Source: Hormiphora californensis
Lineage: Eukaryota > Ctenophora > Tentaculata > Cydippida > Pleurobrachiidae
NCBI GenBank assembly: GCA_020137815.1
Contig: CM035356.1
Location: 6,313,582-6,377,581, forward strand
DNA length: 64,000 nt
Reading direction: 5' to 3'
The position numbers were made by a program, and so were the translations under genes. A model generated the notes under the pieces. That model ran no database searches. It was not told the origin of the DNA and saw only the letters and a program-made list of their open reading frames with translations. Positions 1 to 10,311 of this stretch are shown here, one piece after another. Position 1 is the first letter of the stretch, and each line of letters opens with the position of its first letter.

Positions 1-1664
1 TATAAAACTGACCTGTTTACAAGATCTCCAGCGCTATAAAACTGACCTGTTTACAAGATCTCCAGCGCTATAAAACTGACCTGTTTACAAGATCTCCAGC
101 GCTATAAAACTGACCTGTTTACAAGATCTCCAGCGCTATAAAACTGACCTGTTTACAAGATCTCCAGCGCTATAAAACTGACCTGTTTACAAGATCTCCA
201 GCGCTATAAAACTGACCTGTTTACAAGATCTCCAGCGCTATAAAACTGACCTGTTTACAAGATCTCCAGCGCTATAAAACTGACCTGTTTACAAGATCTC
301 CAGCGCTATAAAACTGACCTGTTTACAAGATCTCCAGCGCTATAAAACTGACCTGTTTACAAGATCTCCAGCGCTATAAAACTGACCTGTTTACAAGATC
401 TCCAGCGCTATAAAACTGACCTGTTTACAAGATCTCCAGCGCTATAAAACTGACCTGTTTACAAGATCTCCAGCGCTATAAAACTGACCTGTTTACAAGA
501 TCTCCAGCGCTATAAAACTGACCTGTTTACAAGATCTCCAGCGCTATAAAACTGACCTGTTTACAAGATCTCCAGCGCTATAAAACTGACCTGTTTACAA
601 GATCTCCAGCGCTATAAAACTGACCTGTTTACAAGATCTCCAGCGCTATAAAACTGACCTGTTTACAAGATCTCCAGCGCTATAAAACTGACCTGTTTAC
701 AAGATCTCCAGCGCTATAAAACTGACCTGTTTACAAGATCTCCAGCGCTATAAAACTGACCTGTTTACAAGATCTCCAGCGCTATAAAACTGACCTGTTT
801 ACAAGATCTCCAGCGCTATAAAACTGACCTGTTTACAAGATCTCCAGCGCTATAAAACTGACCTGTTTACAAGATCTCCAGCGCTATAAAACTGACCTGT
901 TTACAAGATCTCCAGCGCTATAAAACTGACCTGTTTACAAGATCTCCAGCGCTATAAAACTGACCTGTTTACAAGATCTCCAGCGCTATAAAACTGACCT
1001 GTTTACAAGATCTCCAGCGCTATAAAACTGACCTGTTTACAAGATCTCCAGCGCTATAAAACTGACCTGTTTACAAGATCTCCAGCGCTATAAAACTGAC
1101 CTGTTTACAAGATCTCCAGCGCTATAAAACTGACCTGTTTACAAGATCTCCAGCGCTATAAAACTGACCTGTTTACAAGATCTCCAGCGCTATAAAACTG
1201 ACCTGTTTACAAGATCTCCAGCGCTATAAAACTGACCTGTTTACAAGATCTCCAGCGCTATAAAACTGACCTGTTTACAAGATCTCCAGCGCTATAAAAC
1301 TGACCTGTTTACAAGATCTCCAGCGCTATAAAACTGACCTGTTTACAAGATCTCCAGCGCTATAAAACTGACCTGTTTACAAGATCTCCAGCGCTATAAA
1401 ACTGACCTGTTTACAAGATCTCCAGCGCTATAAAACTGACCTGTTTACAAGATCTCCAGCGCTATAAAACTGACCTGTTTACAAGATCTCCAGCGCTATA
1501 AAACTGACCTGTTTACAAGATCTCCAGCGCTATAAAACTGACCTGTTTACAAGATCTCCAGCGCTATAAAACTGACCTGTTTACAAGATCTCCAGCGCTA
1601 TAAAACTGACCTGTTTACAAGATCTCCAGCGCTATAAAACTGACCTGTTTACAAGATCTCCAGC
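1..1664. repeat. 34-bp satellite array, about 49 copies
   Basis: The 34-bp unit begins TATAAAACTGACCTGTTTAC and ends AAGATCTCCAGCGC. It repeats head to tail from the first base of the window to about 1664, where the last unit ends CAGCA and runs into unique sequence. I see no variant base between copies, so the array is either freshly expanded or strongly homogenised. It continues off the left edge. Every unit carries a TATAAAA string and an AGATCT site. No ORF crosses the array. Confidence 0.97.
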
Positions 1665-1879
1665 AGAGTCTAGTGAAAGACCATCACATCCTCCTTTCCT
1701 CAGAGCTTCCAAACTTATCCTGATGTTCTCATATCTGCAGAGAATGAACACACCGAGTTGAAGAAGGGTGATATTAAAGTTGAAAGGTCTAGATTACCAG
1801 AGGGAAGAGGGAGACAACTACAATTATTTCAACCCCATTTATTAAATGATTCAATGATTCAAATGATTTATTATTTAAC

Positions 1880-2056
1880 CTGTGAAATGTTAGCCGGGGC
1901 TCTTCCCGGTACATAATCTTCCGTTTTGTGAGGGCCATTGTAAGCTCTGGCAGGAGCACTCCGTCCCCTAGATCTGCTATCAGATCCGTGACAATGTAAT
2001 CGGAATCATTGGACGATAACTTTCCCTCTACCTGTGTAATGAGAGCATTGGTATAG
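1880..2056 (-). CDS. Candidate exon of a calponin-homology (CH) domain protein
   Basis: An open exon lies between an acceptor (CTCTAACAG at 2057 and above) and a donor (AG|GTTAAA at 1880). The peptide contains YTNALITQVEGKL, then IVTDLIADLGDGVLL and LTKRKI. This resembles the start of CH domains, which carry a D-L-x-D-G-V-L-L core, and is closest in feel to the neuron-navigator type. The resemblance comes from memory of the family, not from a search. A further possible exon lies at about 2165-2330 on the same strand (reads VALDPLQEQQSDITLVG and later SFTEW), but I could not join the two in phase. Neighbouring exons, if any, would be interrupted by the 34-bp satellite. It could be a gene fragment. 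Confidence 0.4.
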
Positions 2057-2399
2057 CTGTTAGAGGCAAGATTATTCATTGGATACGAAGTCACCCCTAT
2101 TACGCTACGGGAGCTTGCGATAGGGGTAATTTCATTACCAAGGTTATTCATAACTGTACTAATGTACTATAACTGTACTGACCCATTCGGTAAAAGACGC
2201 TACTTGGACGCTTTGCCACAGTTCACTATTTTTCGTCTCCTTAGCACCAGCCCCGACAGCTGCAGTACCAACGAGTGTGATATCTGATTGTTGCTCTTGT
2301 AGAGGGTCCAGAGCCACCCGTTCGTCTGTAGAGGGGAAGAGATTAACAGAAGAGATTGAGGGAATGACAGAAATATTAACAGGAGAGGTTGAGGGAATG

Positions 2400-2640
2400 A
2401 AAGAAGAGATTAACAGAAGAGATTGAGGGAATGAAAGAAATATTAACAGGAGAGAATTGAATGAATGAGAGAAAGATTTTAAACAGAAGAGATTGAATGA
2501 ATGAGAGAAAAGGATAAAAAGAGGTAGCTTGTTAGTGGCAGAACTCGCACCAACATATTGTATAACAAAGCCCCCCCCCCAGTAAAATAGAGCACCCCCC
2601 CCACCCCCAGTAAAATAGAGCCCCCCCCACCCCCGGTAAA
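2400..2640. repeat. Degenerate purine repeat and C-homopolymer tracts
   Basis: From 2330 to 2510 there are imperfect repeats of a GAAAGAAATATTAACAGGAGA-like unit. Then come C-tracts at about 2570-2580, 2598-2606 and 2622-2630, separated by AGTAAAATAGAG repeats. There are no coding signs. Confidence 0.7.
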
Positions 2641-2828
2641 GATTCTTATCGGATTCATTGTGTTACAAAAGCATGATATCATTTAAGAGAGAAATGATAA
2701 CTTACTTTTTATATCCGAACTTTTATAAAAATCGAAGCAATAATTGAGCAAAAATCAAAACTACAAAGAACTACAAACTACAAAAACTACAGCTACAGAA
2801 TGTCCACCACCTCCCAGCCTCCTCCCCA

Positions 2829-3797
2829 CTAAAACTTCCCCATATTTTTGATCGGCAGGACATTGACCACAGAGCTCTGCTGTCCACCCTGGAACCCCCT
2901 CCTAACAGCCTTGGTCCTCGCCCATACCCCCACATGACCTGCACTCTGTATCAATGGTATCAGGTGGGTAGCTATGAAGGCCAGGAAGTCTCGACCTGTG
3001 GTGAAGGTGGCTTGGTGTTCAGGGGCACTACCCAGGTAGGAGATTGAGAATATCAGGGTGATAACATTCATGGCCACCATCGCGAGGGTATTAACTTTGA
3101 ATTGGAGAGCCGGTCTGCTGACTGCTGTTCTCTTCTTGATTATGTGCACTAGGAGAACAACCAGGAGAATCACACCCAAAACCAGAGAGATAATATTGAC
3201 GATGTGGCGTGCTTTCAGACCACTCATAAGAATGGAATCAGGATTGCTGCTGATCAGCTCTTGTGTGGGTCTGAAACACCAGAATGAGAGCTAGGATCTG
3301 GATCAGGAGAGGAAGAGGAGGGGAACAGTGGACAGGAATGATGATGAAGATCACGCCAAGGTGGATGGCTGAGGTGATGATTACCGGGATGAAGAGAGGA
3401 GAATTTAGCTGTTACCATGACAACTAATTCCAAACAGAATCACCAGGTAGACCTCCCCTGAGAGCAGGTGAGATAGGGAGGTCAGGAGGGTGTGGGCCCA
3501 TGTATGGGTAGGAGAGAGGTATGGAGGGAGGGTGGAGGAGAGGAGGAAGGGAGTCAGGATTACCGGGAGGAGGATTAACCGGAAATGATCGACTAGCGAA
3601 ATACCGAGAAGTAGAGTTTCTTGGAACCCAGTACACCGACCCCGCCAGTGAAACCGAACCACCCACGGGCTCACGAGGACGCCAACCAGAAATAGAAGGA
3701 TAAGGAGGATAGATAGGAAGTAATTTAGGAAGATATCACCACCATTTCCGGGTCGTATTGGGGCTCCAAACAGGACAACTTCACCGAACACCGCCAT
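2829..3797 (-). pseudogene. Seven-helix membrane protein with two frame breaks
   Basis: Starting from ATG at 3797 (MAVFGEVVLFGAP), the frame encodes three hydrophobic helices: NYFLSILLILLFLVGVLV, then ETLLLGISLVDHFRLILL, then HTLLTSLSHLLSGEVYLVIL. It stops at 3405. A second frame continues at once with LNSPLFIPVIITSAIHLGVI and QILALILVF. A third frame carries the last helices (NIISLVLGVILLVVLLVHII, TLAMVAMNVITLIFSISYL, FLAFIATHLIPLIQSAG) and a basic tail to the stop at 2829. Seven helices in order suggest a class A-like GPCR, but I see no DRY or NPxxY motif and cannot assign a family. The two shifts compensate (-1, then +1). Short introns, assembly indels or true decay are all possible. No upstream exon was recognised. 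Confidence 0.45.
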
Positions 3798-3973
3798 GAC
3801 AATCTGTAACTTTATGTAGAGGAAGTTTGGAGGAGAAGTAACACTTTTCAATATCAACCCCGAATAGTAAAGGAGTCTGAGTCACAATCAAGACAGGGTG
3901 GTTTAGGTGCGAAAACGAGACAGCTCGAGCGATATGGGGGAGGAGGAGGACAGTTTGATAGGAGTCAGAAAGC

Positions 3974-3974
<1 letters not shown>

Positions 3975-4068
<94 letters not shown>
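3975..4068. repeat. (GA)n microsatellite
   Basis: An uninterrupted GA dinucleotide run. The ORFs that cross it are low-complexity artefacts. Confidence 0.97.
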
Positions 4069-4071
<3 letters not shown>

Positions 4072-4196
4072 AAAGAAAGAGATAGATGGTGGGACGTCAA
4101 AGAGCAATCGTTAGTGCACCACCTGCCCATATATCCATGACAGCTGGAGGAGCCTCTCAAAGTCAAACTACTGCTCATATATAGGGATAGGCTGAG

Positions 4197-4199
<3 letters not shown>

Positions 4200-4266
<67 letters not shown>
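4200..4266. repeat. (GA)n microsatellite
   Basis: A second GA run about 130 bp after the first, separated by unique sequence. Confidence 0.97.
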
Positions 4267-4272
<6 letters not shown>

Positions 4273-4737
4273 GGAAGAGAGGACTATAAAAGATTACAAA
4301 TAGGAATATAACGTACAAGGATCTGCAAGATGATCTGCAGCTTCTCTATATTAACAGTATCGCCATCTCGAAATAATGCTAAGGAGAGTTCGTCATTTAT
4401 TTTATTTTCTAACAGCTGCGTGATGGTGCAGAGAATAAAATAGAAAATATTCAACGGCAAAATACAATACCGAGACTTTTCGAATTTTGGGCACCAGCGT
4501 GTTTGCCCACCACCACCCTGACCCCCCATCTCGGTCCCTGCTTACTTGGTTTGTTGTCTCCCTGTTCCACCTTTCTCGTAGTCTCCCCAAATATCAAACT
4601 CTTGTCTCGCACTGAAACAAGAGAACTAAATATTAAATGGAACAAGTTACAGATCATTACATGTTACATATGACGTCAGCAATGTAACACTCAACTAGTT
4701 ACAGCTGTAAATATAGACTTGTCACTAACTGACTCAG

Positions 4738-5585
4738 ACAGACAGGGGGGGGGGGCGGCTGAAGTTTTTGAAGTTTTTGAAGTCAACTTCAAAAACTTCA
4801 AAGAGAAACTTAGGGTGGAAAACTTCAAAAACTTCAAAAACTTCAAAAACTCATATCTCCTTAACCGTTGGAGGTAGACCCTATGTTGCTTCATAACTCT
4901 TATATAAACTTGCATATTCCGAACAAGATACACCCCTTTAAAAAGCCTATAGTCACTCATAAACCATTAAAACTGATCTAGCCCAAAAAAAGTCATGCGC
5001 ACACACAAAATTATAAAAATATCACATTATCCCTCGAATTAGATGAGGTAGAGACTTCATTTTGGTACGTACCCCCACTAACTCGAGGCCGCTGATGATT
5101 TTGGTGTCCATATTTTTTTTCACTACTCCCTTCATTAAAAAATTGCATTTTGTAAAACTTGCAAAAAGGGTGTGGCCCCCAAAAAAATTTTTGAAAATTC
5201 ACTTCATAATTTTTAAACACTTTCTTAGCATTTTCTAGGCAATTTTTTGAGTTATAGAATGAAAATAAAATCGGTTTTTACAAAAAAATTATATTTTTAC
5301 ACCAAATTGTACCATGGATTTCATGGCTAGGAATCATTGTAAATATCCTAATTTGTGGTAGAAAAAGGGCAGAAAAGGACGGATAACTTTGCCACAATAT
5401 GTATTAAGTATGAAACTAACCTAAATAGGTGTAATAATAGTCATTGATAGCATATAAAAGTATTTTAGAGTTTTTGAAGTTTTTGAAGTTTTTGAAGTCA
5501 ACTTCAAAAACTTCAAAAACTCAAAAAGTAGGGTGGAAAACTTCAAACTTCAAAAACTTCAGCCGGCCCCCCCCCCCACAGACAG
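4738..5585. mobile_element. Foldback element with G-tract ends
   Basis: The left end has a G-run, then CGGCTGAAGTTTTTGAAG (about 4745-4775). The right end carries the inverted form, CTTCAAAAACTTCAGCCGG followed by a C-run (about 5545-5577). Each side also contains internal GAAGTTTTT / AAAAACTTC palindromes around GTCAACTTC. The interior is AT-rich with no coding signs. The flanks share CAGACAG. This is a non-autonomous foldback or MITE; its superfamily is not determined. Confidence 0.6.
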
Positions 5586-5740
5586 TTTTACAGCCAGACA
5601 TTGTTACACTATTCTAAGACATTATCATTATCAATACGGAAAGTAATCAAAACTACATAGTTGTCATATCGCTCATGCGATAGTCTCTAGTGGATTCCCG
5701 CAAATCCAGGCACTCTGAGCCTGCTAAAAGATGCAAGTTA

Positions 5741-6232
5741 TCAATTACCAGAAGTTTTGAGGGTGTAAGGAACATCTTTCTTTCCATCCTCACCATTGTT
5801 ATGGGCAGGACTAATAAGGGCAGCATGAGGGGTGTTACCAACATTTAACATGGCAGCCACCTCAGATTTCTCTAACAAACCGTCCTTATTTACATCATAC
5901 CTGGAAAGAATACCGTGAGTTAGAATAGTGAAGTCTGAAGAGTTTATACCAGGATAATCCTGGATAATTCAGGTCCTGAAGAGAATATAGTGAAGAGATG
6001 AGAGGCGCCAACAAAACGAGGAGTGTTAGCCCCGTACCATTGTTTCCAAAAAACGTGGCCGGTTGGTGGCCGGTGAGATGACGCGTTTAGTTTTACTACT
6101 TTACAGAATTTGACATTTGTTAAAAGTCAATTAGACCCAGCGTGGACAGAATAACGAAATTCAAAACAGAAATACACAAAGTAAATGGGCAGTGCAGGGG
6201 CTGGGGCAAATAACAAGCAGACAGCAAATACA

Positions 6233-6311
<79 letters not shown>

Positions 6312-7242
6312 TTTATAGAAAAGATAGAAAAGCTCGTAATGGCCCCCACCCAGGGCTCTCACCCAGGGTTGTGTGTGGAGAGAAAGGGAGAGCTTGCTAA
6401 CCTAGATCTTACACATCTGTCTCTCTCTATTTTTCTATATTTATTCCTCTCTACAACTCTCTAGATGTACAACTCAACTCAACGCCCTCTTTCTCTCGTA
6501 TACACAGAGTCACGGGCGAATTTGAATAAATCAGGGCTGAGATAGGTGATGGAGAAAGGACTATCCGATGGATACGTGTCACGTGAGATAAAAAGGCACG
6601 GGGTGGACCACAACGAGATGGTTCATAGACAACTCTATGAACCATCGTTGCATGAGCCCTATCTAGCGGCTCCGATCCGATCTGAATGGGGGATAGGAGG
6701 AGGGCGTAATCTTTAAAAGTGACACCAGTCATATTCTTCTACAGTCGGACACCGATTTACCGGGATGCTCGGGGAATGAGTTTTTTTCCGGTAAATTGGG
6801 TCCAGTCGTACTAACTTATCAATAAGAGCAATGACATCCCTTGAATACTGTGCAATCCGATCTGCTGTGATGTGAGATCCAGATGATTCCAGCAAGAGAT
6901 CCCGCATAAAGTCCTTCATCTCACCATATTGAAGGTGTCCACTGCCATCCCTGTCATACGTTGCAAACACCTGTGAAGAGAAATGGAATCAATTTTGTGA
7001 AAATAAGGAATATTATGTAAAATGTAAATTTTGTATAGTTAAATGGCAAATGAGTGAACGATCATATTCTTCATGTAATGGGAGTTGAGACGATTATACA
7101 GAAAAATTCGAAAGGTAATTTTCACAGAATTCAGCACTCTTTCTCAAATCTTCTGCCCTCTCTCTCTCACCTGTTCAAATTCTGAAGTGCTAAGAATAAT
7201 TCCACCATCCCTTATCTCCTTGAGCGTGCTTCCTCGGCGCAT
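5741..7242 (-). CDS. Small EF-hand calcium-binding protein (3 exons)
   Basis: Exons are 7171-7242, 6816-6970 and 5741-5900; phases 0 and 2 join cleanly to give 128 residues. The protein starts MRRGSTLKEIRDGG. The first EF loop is DRDGSGHLQYGE and the second is DVNKDGLLEKSE, both with the expected acidic/Gly spacing for Ca2+ binding. The helix between (FMRDLLLES) resembles calbindin/secretagogin-type paired hands, but only two hands are present. If the donor-like GTAACA after AMLNV is used, further exons may exist; otherwise the frame reads on to a stop at 5741. The exon 2 donor (AA|GTTAGT) lies directly against a pogo-like MITE at 6740-6810. Likely a cytosolic Ca2+ sensor or buffer. Confidence 0.72.
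6240..6308. repeat. (CT)n microsatellite
   Basis: A pure CT run within the sequence following the EF-hand exon at 5900, inside the intron between exons 2 and 3. Confidence 0.97.
6740..6810. mobile_element. pogo-like MITE (CAGTCGGAC...CCGATTTACCGG family), short copy
   Basis: Begins TACAGTCGGACACCGATTTA and ends TAAATTGGGTCCAGTCGTA, inverted with a few mismatches and flanked by TA. It sits 5 bp from the donor of EF-hand exon 2. The same family is at 8734-10198, 13194-13369, 42038-42120 and 59812-59899. Confidence 0.75.
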
Positions 7243-7572
7243 GGTGCTGATACTAGATCAACACTAGATCTATGTATGTTCTAACCTGCCATCTTGACAA
7301 AACAGTTATTTAATTGGAATTATCTGAATGAATTAGGGTTGCTAGGAAACAATGTTGCTAGGAAACAATGTGGGGGGGAGTGCTAGGAATGAATAGAGTT
7401 GCTGGGAAACAATGTTGCTAGAAATAATCGGGGAGTGGTAGAAATCAATGGGGGAGTGCCGCAACAGAGGACGAAGGACGTGCAGATACTCGCAACACTA
7501 CCAGAACTTAAAATTCAACATGCCTGGTATAGATACCATCGAACTCTCCCTTTAACTTCATCTATGTGCTAT

Positions 7573-7574
<2 letters not shown>

Positions 7575-7668
<94 letters not shown>
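7575..7668. repeat. (CT)n microsatellite
   Basis: A pure CT run upstream of the EF-hand gene. Confidence 0.97.
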
Positions 7669-7670
<2 letters not shown>

Positions 7671-8733
7671 GTTCTCTAGTTGAAGCCAATGGTTGACCAT
7701 GTGCACACATTATAATGACTTTGTCTCCGCCGTGTAGAGGGAGAGCAGCTAGGGAAGAAGGTGGGGGGATGGGAAGATGTAGAAATAACAGGGAGAACCT
7801 TTCATCCAGTCTTCAGAGATGAAACGTGATTTGAGGGACAGTCAGGATACATCGAGTGAGAAATAAAAGGGGGGGGGGGGCAAAATGATCATCATGGTCA
7901 TACGTCTTTAGTAGAAGGACACATCTAATCTGCTTTTGAACAGACACACACAAAGAGGAAGTAAGAGAGCAAATTAAATCCTTTCGAACACGTGAACTAG
8001 CACATCCCCCCGTACATTTTAATGGTTTGTAGACGCGGACATAAAGATGGAACACACCGACAGACACATCTGGAAACTTTGAAACTTTTTCAGGGGATCC
8101 CCCTGCGATCAGGACAGGATTTAAAGTCACTTCAAGATATTATACTTCCTGGATTTACAGTATAAATTACAGTTTTCACGACAAAACTGTTAATTGATAT
8201 GGTTCACATGTTTGATAGTTATATATTCACTCAATTAGTGATGGTGCTACAGTAACCAGCAACTACCCAATTATAACTGCAATTACTATCGGATGCAGAC
8301 AGCTAGCAGACAACCTGCACCACACCACTCCCTCCTGCACTGCAGCTCTTTTAGTTATGTTGCATGGGAAATATATTAGGCCTGATAATAAATCGGGTTA
8401 GCAGTTCGAAAATGCACGTACAACTAGCCCATACATATATTGTTTTCTGGAGTTTATATCATGGTTAATTGCATATGTGTTCATGCACTGTTCAGATGCA
8501 CTGTTATCTAATTTCAACCACTAAATGTATTTTCATACCCATTTCTATTTCGCCTTGTAAATATATTTTGCTTCATATGAGATTATCTGTCGTGTTTCAA
8601 TGAAACTTTCATGCTGGTTGGCGAGTTCTCTCCATTTCTATTTTGAACCGTTTGAATTTTATAGTTGCTTGTTAATTTTATGCTTTTTAGAAACAGATTT
8701 AAATGACATATTATCTATTTACTCGTTCATGTA
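7669..8733. other. Intergenic, no gene seen
   Basis: AT-rich unique sequence with a G-run at about 7870-7879. ORFs here have no domain signs and no consistent splice context. Confidence 0.6.
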
Positions 8734-10198
8734 TACAGTCGGACCCCGATTTAACGGCCCCCGATTTAGCGGCACCCCGATTTAACGGCAGGATAAATTT
8801 CCCCCAACAATTTTTTGAAATTTTTTTTGAAAATTTTTTGAAAATTTTTTGAAAATTTTTTGAAAATTTTCCAAAGGTGTTTCAACCACGTCCGAATCTT
8901 GTTTCGAATCAGTGCATCTTATTGCAGGTCTTACCCGTAATTAGACGGTTCGAAACGAACAGATATGTGATCCCCATGAGGCCAATCGAGTCGCAATTTT
9001 GACGCTTGTTAAACTGGCCCCATGGGGATCACGTATCGGTTCGTTTCGAACCGTCTAATTAGCGACAGGACGTGCGATAAGATGCACTGATTCGAAACAC
9101 GATTCGGACGTGGTTGATATATCTTTGAAAAATTTTCATAACTTTTTTTTGGAAAATTTTACAGAATGATTGTCAATGCTTTGATCGGTGCTCCCCATGA
9201 ATTTTCAGAGAAAAAGATATTTTGAAATTCGAATTCTTCCTCACCCCGCTTAAAGGGCCTAAAAACCCAACTTTTACTTAATTATTTTGAACACTACATC
9301 GTAACAAGCATGCTATTGGAGTCCCAAAAACATAGGTTCACGCCCCACCCGCCCAATGTGAGCCCAGGGGGAGCCCCTCAAGTTGGGGCCCATTTGGGGT
9401 CCCCTTGTAAACGCGCTTGTACTCCTTGAAATGCTAACAATATGATCCTCTCTGAAATTTGAAGTTTTGGGTAAAATTTAGCCTTGTGTTTCAGGTGAGT
9501 ACATAATCTTTCTTGTCTCTGTATTCTGGTAATTTTTCTCCTAGTTTTGATATGCTTAAATAATAATTGATGAGAAAGATTATGAAATCTACTAAAACAC
9601 AAGGATAGTTTCTATCCTAAATTTTATATTTGAGAGAGGATCATATTGTTAGCATTTCAAGGAGTACAAGCGTGTTTACAAGGGGACCCCAAATGGGCCC
9701 CAACTTGAGGGGCTCCCCCTGGGCTCACATTGGGCGGGTGGGGCGTGTACCTTAGGTACAGTACCTATGTTTTTTGGGACTCCAATAGCATGTTTGTTAC
9801 GATGGAGTGTTCAAAATAAATAAATAAAATTTGGGTTTTTAGGCCCTTTAAAGTGCCCCGATTCGGCATGGTATCACGTATCGGTTCGTTTCGAACCGTC
9901 TAATTAGCAGCAAAACATGCGATAAGATGCACTGATTCGATATACGATTCGGACGTAGTTGATATACCAGTACACGTACCTTAGAAAATCTTTAAAATTA
10001 TTTTATTTTTCTAACCAGAAATGATCATGTAATCAATACATGGACATAGCATTTACTTAGAGGTGTTTTAGTATAGTATTTTGGACAAAAATAGGGTTTT
10101 ATGGGCCAAATATGCTCTACCCCGATTTAACGGACACCCCGATTTAACGGACAAAACCCTTTCCCCCGAGGGTGCCGTTAAATCGGGGTCCGACTGTA
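8734..10198. mobile_element. pogo-like element with nested foldbacks
   Basis: The outer ends are TACAGTCGGACCCCGATTTA (8734) and its inverted copy ending GGGGTCCGACTGTA (10198), each followed inward by two or three further CCCCGATTTAACGG units. Inside is a second inverted pair: ACGTCCGAATC... near 8890 and ...GATTCGGACGT near 9110 and again near 9940. Around the centre is a third foldback with arms of about 200 bp (9258-9460 and 9628-9845, sharing GGGGCTCCCCCTGGGCTCAC on the right arm). No transposase ORF is visible. The TA flanks and termini fit Tc1/mariner/pogo-type MITEs. Confidence 0.75.
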
Positions 10199-10311
10199 CA
10201 TTTAATAAATGCAGTCTGCGTAGTGCGTAGAGTCTACGGTAGGAAAATATTAGACGGAGTAAAGCTTTATAACTCTCATACATTATATTCCTAATTTCTA
10301 ATTCTAAGAAA

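Noticed and set aside
1-1664. CRISPR array
   Set aside because: There are no spacers; units are directly adjacent and identical in a eukaryotic context.
3781-4178. Overlapping ORFs rich in Ser/Leu or Arg/Glu across (GA)n/(CT)n tracts, here and at 6120-6464, 7399-7683, 12571-12933, 17652-18050, 18487-18859, 25491-25790, 28418-28714, 29089-29372, 40071-40475 and 50184-50444
   Set aside because: A dinucleotide run is open in every frame; these are compositional artefacts with no domain or splice support.
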